From: Rhodovarius crocodyli
GTDB taxonomy: Bacteria; Pseudomonadota; Alphaproteobacteria; Acetobacterales; Acetobacteraceae
Direction: 5' to 3'
Assembly (NCBI RefSeq): GCF_004005855.1
Contig: NZ_SACL01000005.1
Coordinates: 248,001-312,000, forward strand
Length of the DNA stretch: 64,000 nt
The notes beneath the pieces were generated by a model. That model was given only the letters and a program-made list of their open reading frames with translations, was not told the DNA's origin and made no database searches. A program made the translations under genes and the position numbers. This document shows, one piece after another, positions 47,143 through 54,831 of this stretch; the first letter of the stretch is position 1; each line of letters opens with the position of its first letter.

Positions 47143-48601
47143 CAGCTCGGGCGAGGTAAAGTTCCTCCTGGTCGATGACCTGGAGGAGAACCTGTTCGCG
47201 CTGGAGGCGCTGCTGAAGCGCGAGGGGCTGGCGCTGTATCGCGCCCGCTCCGGGCCGGAGGCGCTGGAACTGCTGCTGGTGCACGATTTCGCGCTGGCGC
47301 TGCTGGACGTGCAGATGGACGGCATGGACGGCTTCGAGCTGGCGGAGCTGATGCGCGGCACCGAGCGCACCCGCCGCGTGCCCATCATCTTCCTGACCGC
47401 GGTGGCGACCGATGAGCGCCGCCACTTCCGTGGCTATGAGACCGGCGCCGTCGATTTCCTGTTCAAGCCGCTGAACCCGCAGATGCTGACCAGCAAGGCC
47501 GGCGTCTTCTTCGACCTGGCCCGGCAGCGCCAGGAACTGGCACGCCAGCGCGACGACCTGCGCGCCGGCGCCGCCAAGCTGGCCCGGGCGCTGGAACGCA
47601 TCGAGGCGCATGCCGACAACTCCCCCCTGGCCGTGGTGGGGTTCGACCAGGATTTCCGCATCGTCGAATGGTCATTGAGCGCGGAGCGGCTGTTCGGCTG
47701 GACGCGCGCGGACATGCTGGGCCAGCGCGCCGCGGAAGCGGGCTGGGCACGCGGCGAGGCCGCCGCCGCCTTCGCGGAGCTGGAGGCCGAGCTGCATGCC
47801 GGCGGGCGGACCGTCCGCAACATCAGGCTCAGCCGCCAGGACGGCACCATGCTGGACACCGAATGGTACAGCTCGGTGCTTCAGGGCCCGGGCGGGCGCC
47901 TCGATTCAGCCCATGCCCAGATCCTGGACGTGACGGAACGCCGCCGCGCCGAAGCCACGCAGCGGCTTCTGCTGGGTGAGCTGAACCACCGCGTGAAGAA
48001 CAACCTGGCCACGGTGCAGGCCATCGCGAACCAGACCCTGCGTTCCTCCCCGGACCTGGACGCCTTCGCGCAGGATTTCTCGGGCCGGCTGCAGGCCCTG
48101 GCGAAATCGCATTCCCTGCTGAGCGACGCGACCTGGAGCGGGGCGATGCTGCACGACCTGCTCGACCACCAGCTGCGCCTCGGCACCATCGACGACAGCC
48201 AGCTTGAGGTCTCGGGCCCCGAGGTGCGGCTGCCGCCCCAGACCGCCCTGCATCTGGGCCTGGTGCTGCATGAGCTGACGACCAACGCCAACAAGTACGG
48301 CGCGCTGTCCAGCCGCAGCGGCGTGCTCAACGTCCATTGGCAGGTTGCCGATCAAGGGCTGGAAGTGCGCTGGATCGAACGCGGCGGGCCTGCCGTCTCC
48401 CAGCCCTCACGCGCGGGTTTCGGCACCATGCTGATCGAGGAAAGCCTGCGCGCCGAAGGTGGCGAGGCGTGCTGCGAGTTCGGCGGCGAGGGCGTGACCT
48501 GGACGCTGCGCCTGCCGCTGGATGACGATGCGGGCATGGGCGCGGTCCGCACGGCCGTGGACCGCGCGGCACCGATGTCGCTGCGCATGCACGACATCTG
48601 A
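47132..48601 (+). CDS. Receiver-PAS-HWE histidine kinase
   Basis: This 489-residue soluble kinase has a receiver domain (FLLVDDLEENLFALEALLK; Asp in LALLDVQMDGMDG near residue 58), a short coiled linker, a PAS domain (VVGFDQDFRIVEWSLSAERLFGW, near 170-290), and an HWE/HisKA_2 kinase core with LLGELNHRVKNNLATVQAIA (His about 285) and HELTTNANKYGAL. HWE kinases in alphaproteobacteria often feed the general stress response or light signalling. I chose ATG 47132 because GAGGGAA lies just upstream. It overlaps cheR by 11 nt and is the likely downstream partner of the hybrid kinase. Confidence 0.9.
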   Translation: MHNDSSGEVKFLLVDDLEENLFALEALLKREGLALYRARSGPEALELLLVHDFALALLDVQMDGMDGFELAELMRGTERTRRVPIIFLTAVATDERRHFRGYETGAVDFLFKPLNPQMLTSKAGVFFDLARQRQELARQRDDLRAGAAKLARALERIEAHADNSPLAVVGFDQDFRIVEWSLSAERLFGWTRADMLGQRAAEAGWARGEAAAAFAELEAELHAGGRTVRNIRLSRQDGTMLDTEWYSSVLQGPGGRLDSAHAQILDVTERRRAEATQRLLLGELNHRVKNNLATVQAIANQTLRSSPDLDAFAQDFSGRLQALAKSHSLLSDATWSGAMLHDLLDHQLRLGTIDDSQLEVSGPEVRLPPQTALHLGLVLHELTTNANKYGALSSRSGVLNVHWQVADQGLEVRWIERGGPAVSQPSRAGFGTMLIEESLRAEGGEACCEFGGEGVTWTLRLPLDDDAGMGAVRTAVDRAAPMSLRMHDI

Positions 48602-48607
48602 GCCCGC

Positions 48608-50089
48608 CTATTCGGCCCTGACCCAGACGCTGACGCTGCCGCCGGGCACGCGCACGGTCAGCCTGCCCTGCTCATCTGCCGTGATCTGTTCCTGGCAATG
48701 GCCCAGGAAATCCCGGAAGGCGGCTCCCGCATGATCGGGGCCCAGCTCCACCATCTTCGTCGCTTCCTCCCGGTTGGTCAGGATGACGACGCAGCCTGGT
48801 GCCTCCGCGGTGCCGTGGCGGATGAAGGCCAGCACATGCGGGTCGTCGAACAGGTCGGTCTGCGGGCCGTGGGCGAAGCGCTGCCGGGCCTGGATCAGCC
48901 CGGGCAGCGCGCCGATGGCCGGCAGCTCGACCTCATGCTCCTGCCCGTCGCCGCCCGCGTCGCTGTACCGCGCGCCCATCAGGTCCGGGTAGAAGATGCA
49001 GGGCACGCCCTGCTCCCGCAGCAGGATCAGCGCATAGGCCAGCGGCTTGAACCAGGGCTCGACCGGCGCCTCCATTGCCTGCAGGGGCTGGGTGTCGTGG
49101 TTGGCCACGATGGTGACGGCATGCGCCGGCTCCGCTGCCACCAGCGTGCCATCGAAGATGGTGCGCAGGTCGTAGTCGCCTCCAGCCTTCGAGGCATCGT
49201 GGAAGCGGTGATGCAGCGCCACGTCGAACAGCGACAGCTGGCGGTCGGTGCGTTCCAGATAGGTGCGGTTGGCCTCCATGTCCGGCTGCCAGAACTCCGC
49301 GACCACGAACAGCTCGGGGCTCACGGCCTCACGCATATGGCCCACCCAGTCGCGGAAGAACCAGGCCGGGATGTGCTTGGCGGCATCCAGGCGGAAGCCG
49401 TCGAGGGGAAGCTGCTCGGCCATCCAGCGGCCCCAGAACTTCAGTTCCTCATAGACGGCGTTGTTCCGCATCTCGATGTTGGCGCCCATGAGGTAGTCGA
49501 AATTGCCGTTCTCCAGATCCACCTCGGCGTTCCACTCGCCGTCGCCGTACTCATTGACCAGCTTGAACACGCCGTCCTCGCCGGGGTCCTCGATACGGTC
49601 CACGCCGCTGAAGCAGCGGGCATCCCAGATGAACTTCGAGTGTTTCCCTGCCCGCGCGGGGAAGGTGAACTTCGTATAGGCGCTGGCCTCGAAGGCCTCC
49701 TCCTCGATCTCGGTGCGGTTGTCGGGGTTGGCGCGGCGCACCCGGACGCGCTCCGTCTCGTCGGCGCCCATCTTGTGGTTGAACACCACGTCGAACAGCA
49801 CGCGCACACCGGCATCGCGCAGCGCCCGGGCGGCCTCGCCCAGCTCCTGCCGGGTGCCGTACTTGGTGGCGACGCTGCCCTTCTGGTCGAACTCGCCCAG
49901 GTCGAACAGGTCATAGGCGTCATAGCCGACGGAGTTCGCGCCCGAGGCCCCCTTGCCCGCCGGCGGCAGCCAGACATCGGTGATGCCGCTCTCGGCCAGC
50001 CATGCCGCCTTGTCGCGGACCTCCCGCCACAGGCTGCCGCCCGTGGGCGTGTACCAATGGAAGTACTGGATCAGCGTGCGAGGCGGCAT
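48608..50089 (-). CDS. Cytoplasmic alpha-amylase, glycoside hydrolase family 13
   Basis: This 493-residue enzyme should hydrolyse alpha-1,4 links in starch- or glycogen-like glucans. The catalytic triad is in place: GFRLDAAKH (nucleophile Asp near 233), VVAEFW (acid Glu near 264) and VANHDTQ (Asp near 330). DVVFNHKMGADE and YTKFTFPARAGKHSKF fit the cytoplasmic GH13_5 subfamily, as in E. coli AmyA. There is no signal peptide. I chose ATG 50089 because GGAG lies 6 nt upstream. It sits alone with no other glycogen genes near. Confidence 0.92.
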   Translation of the reverse strand: MPPRTLIQYFHWYTPTGGSLWREVRDKAAWLAESGITDVWLPPAGKGASGANSVGYDAYDLFDLGEFDQKGSVATKYGTRQELGEAARALRDAGVRVLFDVVFNHKMGADETERVRVRRANPDNRTEIEEEAFEASAYTKFTFPARAGKHSKFIWDARCFSGVDRIEDPGEDGVFKLVNEYGDGEWNAEVDLENGNFDYLMGANIEMRNNAVYEELKFWGRWMAEQLPLDGFRLDAAKHIPAWFFRDWVGHMREAVSPELFVVAEFWQPDMEANRTYLERTDRQLSLFDVALHHRFHDASKAGGDYDLRTIFDGTLVAAEPAHAVTIVANHDTQPLQAMEAPVEPWFKPLAYALILLREQGVPCIFYPDLMGARYSDAGGDGQEHEVELPAIGALPGLIQARQRFAHGPQTDLFDDPHVLAFIRHGTAEAPGCVVILTNREEATKMVELGPDHAGAAFRDFLGHCQEQITADEQGRLTVRVPGGSVSVWVRAE

Positions 50090-50256
50090 CTCGGCTCCGA
50101 GGGTTTGGGGGCGATCGGATAACCGCTGCGGCACTGCCGGGTTGCCGGGCCAGATTGTCGAAAACCCCGAGCCGCCCTACCAAGGCAGGGCCGGTGGAAA
50201 ACCACCGTGCGCTTGACCGCCTGCCGGCTGAACCGGCAGCCCAGACGGAGCGTTCC

Positions 50257-51222
50257 ATGCCCCATATCGTCGTCGTCGACCCCATCCATCCCGACGGCAT
50301 CCAGCGCCTGCTCGACGCCCCCGGCGTCACTGTCGACCATCCGGGCAATGCCGCGAGCAGCGACCTCGCCGCCCGGCTGAAGGATGCCGAGGGGCTGATC
50401 GTGCGCGGCACCGTGGTGGATGAGGCACTGATCGCCCAGGCCCCGAAGCTGAAGGTCGTGGTGCGGCATGGCGTGGGCTATGACCTGGTGGACGTGCCCG
50501 CCCTGACGAAGCGCGGCATCGCGCTGATGATCACGCCCGAGGCCAATGCGGCTTCCGTCGCGGAACACGCGCTGATGCTGATGCTGTCCATCGCGCGGCG
50601 GGTGCTGCCGGTGGATGCCGGGGTGCGCCGTGGCGAATGGCGGGTGAAGGGCCAGTCCCAGACCTTCGAGCTCGGCGGCCGCCGCGTGCTGATCCTGGGC
50701 TTCGGGCGCATCGGCACCCGCGTGGCGCGGCTGTGCGCGGCCTTCGGCATGAAGGTGGGCGTGCATGACCCCTTCATGCCCGCCGGCACCATTCGCGGCG
50801 CGGGCTATGAGGTGGTCAAGGACCGTGACGAGGGGCTGGCCGCCGCCGATATCGTGACGCTGCACCTGCCGGCCAGCGACGCGACGCGCGGCATGGTGAA
50901 CGCCGCCTTCCTGGCCGCGATGAAGCCCGGCGCGGTGCTGATCAACACCGCCCGCGGCACGCTGGTGGACGAAGCCGCGCTGGATGCGGCCCTGCGCTCC
51001 GGCCATCTGTCTGGCGCGGGTGTGGATGTGCTGAAGGTGGAGCCGATGGTGGAAGTCGGCCCGCTGCTGGCCCATGACAGCCTGGTCATCACGCCCCATG
51101 TCGCGGCCAGCACCGCCGAAGGGCTGCAGCGCATGAGCTGGGATTCGGCAGGGAATGCGATGGGGTATCTGGCAGGCGAGTACGACATCGACGCGGTGGT
51201 GAACCGCGAGGTGGTGAGGTGA
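50257..51222 (+). CDS. D-2-hydroxyacid dehydrogenase (phosphoglycerate dehydrogenase-like)
   Basis: This 321-residue NAD(P)-dependent enzyme is of the D-isomer 2-hydroxyacid dehydrogenase family. It has the Rossmann loop LILGFGRIGTRVARL (near 148), catalytic Arg in INTARGTLVDEAAL and His in ITPHVAAST, each in the usual place. Glutamate in the VLKVEPM region replaces the more common FxxEP form by a close variant. It could act on 3-phosphoglycerate, hydroxypyruvate or another D-2-hydroxyacid; the lack of an ACT domain argues for a role other than regulated serine synthesis. GGAG precedes the ATG at 50257. A composite repeat with terminator begins immediately after the stop. Confidence 0.88.
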   Translation: MPHIVVVDPIHPDGIQRLLDAPGVTVDHPGNAASSDLAARLKDAEGLIVRGTVVDEALIAQAPKLKVVVRHGVGYDLVDVPALTKRGIALMITPEANAASVAEHALMLMLSIARRVLPVDAGVRRGEWRVKGQSQTFELGGRRVLILGFGRIGTRVARLCAAFGMKVGVHDPFMPAGTIRGAGYEVVKDRDEGLAAADIVTLHLPASDATRGMVNAAFLAAMKPGAVLINTARGTLVDEAALDAALRSGHLSGAGVDVLKVEPMVEVGPLLAHDSLVITPHVAASTAEGLQRMSWDSAGNAMGYLAGEYDIDAVVNREVVR

Positions 51223-51462
51223 GGTCAGGGGCTTTGCCCCTGAGCCCCCATTGAGGGGCGCCGCCCCTCAAACTCCCCGCCAGGAGATAATATCTCCTGG
51301 ACCTGATGATAGTTTGGCGCCCTACCTTTGCAGGCGGGGCGCCAATTTCATGATAATAATCAAGATGTAGCATCCACTCCCCGGGGGGGAGGTCCGCTAC
51401 GGTCCTGGCGGATTCCAAGGGCAGAGTCCCTGGTGGGGGTGTCGGGGGCAACGCCCCTGACA
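51223..51462 (+). repeat. Composite intergenic repeat, copy 2
   Basis: This 240-nt block begins right after the stop of the dehydrogenase gene. It contains, in order, GTCAGGGGCTTTGCCCC (51224-51240), a further GGGGCGCCGCCCC unit, a hairpin with CCAGGAGATA and TATCTCCTGG arms (51280-51300) plus ACCTGAT, the GGCGCC terminator, CTCCCCGGGG, CCGCTACGGTCCTGGCGG and GGGGGCAACGCCCC. Block order and orientation relative to the gene end match copy 1 at 16304-16520. The gap up to 51506 holds no gene apart from the GntR operator region. Confidence 0.85.
51314..51350 (+). terminator. Intrinsic terminator after the hydroxyacid dehydrogenase gene
   Basis: TTGGCGCCC and GGGGCGCCAA stem arms flank a short imperfect loop region, followed by TTTCA. 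It lies about 92 nt after the stop, inside the composite repeat. The tail is shorter in T than that of copy 1. Confidence 0.65.
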
Positions 51463-51483
51463 ACACCCCCCTTGCGCAAGTTC

Positions 51484-51491
51484 TGTATACA
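51484..51491. promoter_or_regulatory. Candidate GntR-type operator TGTATACA
   Basis: A perfect 8-bp palindrome, TGTATACA, lies 15 nt before the GntR ATG. Many FCD-type GntR regulators bind T-GTATAC-A-like palindromes next to their own promoter. It would control the whole GntR-Bug-hyuB-hyuA-CoA transferase-crotonase operon. Confidence 0.5.
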
Positions 51492-51506
51492 TGGATTCAT
51501 GCACCC

Positions 51507-52196
51507 ATGAGATGGGACAGCAGCGCCACCGACCGCCCGCCCTCCGGCGTTACCGCCGCCGAGATGGTGTTCCGCCGCCTGTTGCACGCCATCATCAGCG
51601 GTGAGCTGGCCGACGACACGCTGGAGACCGAGGAGCGCCTCGCGGCGCGTTATGACGTCAGCCGCACGCCCCTGCGCGACGCCATCCGCCGGCTGGAGCA
51701 GCTGCGCCTGCTGCAGCGCGAACCCAAGGGCCTGCGCATCCCCGCCCTCTCCATGGGTGAGATGCACGAGCTGTCCGCCACGCGAGAGGTGCTGGAAGGG
51801 CTGCTCGCCGCCTCCGCCGCGCGGCGGGTGGCCTCGGGCCAGGCCAGCGCCGCCCGGCTGAAGGAAATCCATGCCCGCCACCAGCGCGTGCAGGCGCTGG
51901 GCGATGCGGAGCTGACGCTTTCCGTGGGGCTCGACTTCCACGAGGAACTGCGCCGCCTGGCCGCCAACCATTCCGCCGCCGCCTGCCATGAGCAGGTGAT
52001 GCTGGGCTTCGAGCGCTATCGCCAGCTCGCCAGCCGCGTGCCCGACCGCCCGGGCCACATCGCCGAGGAACACTCGGAGATCCTGGACGCCATCGCCGCG
52101 GGGGATGCCCCCGCCGCCGAAACCGCCATGCGGCGCCACATCGCCGCTGGCCGCGAACTCTACCTGTCCGTGCTCTCGGGCACGCTGAAACCATAA
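51507..52196 (+). CDS. GntR-family regulator with FCD ligand-binding domain
   Basis: This 229-residue regulator has a winged helix (VFRRLLHAIISGELADDTL, then ARYDVSRTPLRDAIRRLEQLRLL, residues about 20-75) and an all-helical FCD domain with metal/ligand-type residues (ATREVLEGLLAASAARR, DFHEELRRLAAN, EEHSEILDAIAAGD and the terminal AMRRHI). FCD regulators usually release DNA on binding a carboxylic acid. It heads the operon, 48 nt before the Bug gene, and probably represses it. A TGTATACA palindrome lies just upstream. Confidence 0.92.
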   Translation: MRWDSSATDRPPSGVTAAEMVFRRLLHAIISGELADDTLETEERLAARYDVSRTPLRDAIRRLEQLRLLQREPKGLRIPALSMGEMHELSATREVLEGLLAASAARRVASGQASAARLKEIHARHQRVQALGDAELTLSVGLDFHEELRRLAANHSAAACHEQVMLGFERYRQLASRVPDRPGHIAEEHSEILDAIAAGDAPAAETAMRRHIAAGRELYLSVLSGTLKP

Positions 52197-52244
52197 GAAA
52201 AACGCCAGTCACGCGGCTGATCCCGCCAAGAGGACAAGCCCACC

Positions 52245-53204
52245 ATGTTCCGTCGTCTGCTACCCGCCGCCATCGCGGCGTTCCTCTCCTGCGGCGCATA
52301 TGCTCAGGAGTTCCCGACCAAGCCCGTGCGCATCGTGGTGCCCTTGGCGCCCGGTGGATCGGGTGACGTCCTTGCCCGCATCGTGGGTGAGCATCTGGGC
52401 ACCCGCTGGGGCCAGCCCGTGGTGGTCGAGAACCGCCCCGGCGCCGGCGGCAACATCGGCGCGGAGTATGTCGCGCGCTCGCCGGGCGATGGCTACACGC
52501 TGCTGCTCGGCACGCTGGGCATCCATGCCGCCAGCGCCATCTATCCGCGCCTGAACTATGACCCCGCGCGGGAGCTGGCCCCGGTGACGGTGCTGGGCGA
52601 GCTGCCCAACGTGATCGTCGTGAACCCCCAGGTGCCGGCGCAGAACCTGAGGGAGCTGGTGGCGCTGGCGCGCGCCCGCCCCGGCGGGCTCAGCTTCGGT
52701 TCCGCCGGCAATGGCAGCTCCACCCACATGGCGGGTGAGCTGTTCCTGCTGACCGCCGGCGTGCAGATCGCCCATGTGCCCTATCGCGGCAGCGGCCCGG
52801 CGCTGAACGACCTGGTCGCCGGCAACATCCAGCTGATGTTCGAGAACCTGCCCACCATTCCGCCGCTGGCCCAGGCGGGCTCCGTGCGGCCGCTGGCGGT
52901 CACTTCCGCCACGCGCTCGCCCGCCATGCCCGATGTGCCGACGGTCGGGGAAGCGGGCGTGCCCGGCTATGTCGCCACCGCCTGGCTGGCACTCGCCGCC
53001 CCCGCCAGCGTGCCCGCGCCGCTGCTGGAACGCATCAACGCCGACACCCGCGCCGTGCTGGCCGACCCTGCCGTGGTCCAGCGCCTGGCCGGGCTCGGCA
53101 TTACCCCCGTGGGCGGCACCGTCGCCGAATCCCGCGCCTTCTTCGCCTCGGAAACCGAGAAGTGGAACCGCGTGATCCAGGCCGCCGGCATCCGGCTGAA
53201 CTGA
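52245..53204 (+). CDS. Bug-family (TctC-like) periplasmic solute receptor, cluster 2
   Basis: This 319-residue receptor has a Sec signal (LLPAAIAAFLSCGAYA) and the Bug fold: VRIVVPLAPGGSGDVLARIV, VVVENRPGAGGNIGAEYVA near 63, GSSTHMAGELF and AHVPYRGSGPALNDLV, and the KWNRVIQAAGIRL end. It presumably delivers a small carboxylate or amide to a tripartite permease whose TctA/TctB genes are not in the window. It lies 48 nt after gntR and 7 nt before hyuB. Confidence 0.92.
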   Translation: MFRRLLPAAIAAFLSCGAYAQEFPTKPVRIVVPLAPGGSGDVLARIVGEHLGTRWGQPVVVENRPGAGGNIGAEYVARSPGDGYTLLLGTLGIHAASAIYPRLNYDPARELAPVTVLGELPNVIVVNPQVPAQNLRELVALARARPGGLSFGSAGNGSSTHMAGELFLLTAGVQIAHVPYRGSGPALNDLVAGNIQLMFENLPTIPPLAQAGSVRPLAVTSATRSPAMPDVPTVGEAGVPGYVATAWLALAAPASVPAPLLERINADTRAVLADPAVVQRLAGLGITPVGGTVAESRAFFASETEKWNRVIQAAGIRLN

Positions 53205-53211
53205 GGAAGTC

Positions 53212-54831
53212 ATGACCACCAAGTTTGATCCCGTCACGCTCGAACTGCTCTGGACGCGCCTCGTCTCCATCGTGGACGAGGCGGCGGCGGCCCTGCTGCG
53301 CACCTCCTTCTCCGTCATCGTGCGTGAGAGCCATGACTTCGCCTGCGTGCTGACCGATGCGCGCGGCCATTCCCTGGTGCAGGCGACGGATGGCGTGCCG
53401 TCCTTCCTGTGCACCGTGCCGCGCACCATCGGGCATTTCCTGGCCGAGTTCCCGCCCGAGACGCTGCGCGAGGGCGATATCCTCATCACTAATGACATCT
53501 GGCTGGGCACCGGCCACCTGCCGGACATCACGGTGGCCAAGCCGATCTTCCTGAACGGCAAGCTGCTGGCCTTCGCGGGCTCCGTGGCGCATGCGCCGGA
53601 CATCGGCGGGCGCATCCGCACCGCTGAGTCGCGTGAGGTGTATGAGGAAGGCCTGCAGATCCCGATCATGAAGGTGGTGCGGGAAGGCACCATCGACGAC
53701 ACCTTCGTGCGCTTCCTGCGCAAGAACACCCGCGTGCCGGACCAGGTGATGGGCGATCTCTATGCCCAGTTCACCGCGCTGGACCTGATGGAGCGCCGCC
53801 TGCGCGGCCTGCTGGGCGAACACGGCCTTGAGGATCTGGTGGAACTCGCCGACGAGATCCATGGCCGCTCCGAGGCCGCGACCCGCAAGGCGATCCGCGC
53901 CGTGCCCGACGGCGTCTATCACGCGGAGGTTCTGACCGACGGCGTGGAGCAGCCGATCCGCCTGAAGGTGGCCCTGCACAAGCAGGGCGACAGCATCATG
54001 GCCGACTATGCCGGCACCGACAGCCAGGTGCCGCGCGGCATCAATGTCTGCCTGGCCTATACGCTGGCCTACACCGCCTTCGCGGTGAAGGCGGCGCTGT
54101 GCCCGGAGGTGCCGAACAATGAGGGCGCCTTCCGGCCCATCACCGTCTCCGCGCCCGTGGGCTGCATCCTGAACTCCACGCCGCCCTATGCCGGTGCCAA
54201 CCGCGCGCTGACCGGGCATTTCATCCCGCCGATGATCCTGCAGGCGCTGGCCGACGCCATCCCGGACAAGGTGATCGCGGGGGTGGGCTCGCCGCTCTGG
54301 AGCCTGAACTTCGCCGGGGTGCGGGCGGATGGCTCGCCGATCGCGAACCAGTTCTTCATGAACGGCGGCTATGGCGCGGGCTCGACCCATGACGGCGCCA
54401 ATGTGCTGTCCTGGCCGTCGAACGTGTCCGCCGCCCCGGTCGAGATGATCGAGCAGGGCGCGCCCTTCCGCATCCGCCACCGGCGCCTGCGCACGGATAC
54501 CGGCGGCACCGGCCAGCATCGCGGCGGCAATGGCCAGGAATGGGCCTTCGAGAGCCGCAACCCCACCCCGGTGGCCATCACCTTCATGGCAGAGCGCACG
54601 CGCCCGGAAGCGGCGGCCCCGGGCCTTGCCGGCGGCGGCGAGGGCACGCCCGGCGCCGTGCTGGTCGACGGCACGGTGGTGGACCCCAAGCGCCAGCACA
54701 TCCTGAACCCCGGCAGCACCGTGGAGCTGCGCACCCCGGGCGGCGGCGGCTACGGCAGCCCCGCGCAACGCGACGCGGCCCACGCCGCGCAAGACATCGA
54801 GGACGGTCTGGTGACGGAGACCAAGCTATGA
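53212..54831 (+). CDS. hyuB: Hydantoinase B/oxoprolinase family subunit, cluster 2
   Basis: This 539-residue protein is paralogous to the B subunit at 27179-28783, with the same motifs in order: TSFSVIVRESHDFACV, ITNDIWLGTGHLPDITV, SVAHAPDIGG, NNEGAFRPI, GGTGQHRGGNGQE and TPGGGGYG. The two differ in many positions between motifs, so they probably handle different compounds. Here the B gene comes before the A gene, opposite to cluster 1. Its TGA overlaps the hyuA ATG as ATGA, so the subunits are translationally coupled. Confidence 0.92.
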   Translation: MTTKFDPVTLELLWTRLVSIVDEAAAALLRTSFSVIVRESHDFACVLTDARGHSLVQATDGVPSFLCTVPRTIGHFLAEFPPETLREGDILITNDIWLGTGHLPDITVAKPIFLNGKLLAFAGSVAHAPDIGGRIRTAESREVYEEGLQIPIMKVVREGTIDDTFVRFLRKNTRVPDQVMGDLYAQFTALDLMERRLRGLLGEHGLEDLVELADEIHGRSEAATRKAIRAVPDGVYHAEVLTDGVEQPIRLKVALHKQGDSIMADYAGTDSQVPRGINVCLAYTLAYTAFAVKAALCPEVPNNEGAFRPITVSAPVGCILNSTPPYAGANRALTGHFIPPMILQALADAIPDKVIAGVGSPLWSLNFAGVRADGSPIANQFFMNGGYGAGSTHDGANVLSWPSNVSAAPVEMIEQGAPFRIRHRRLRTDTGGTGQHRGGNGQEWAFESRNPTPVAITFMAERTRPEAAAPGLAGGGEGTPGAVLVDGTVVDPKRQHILNPGSTVELRTPGGGGYGSPAQRDAAHAAQDIEDGLVTETKL

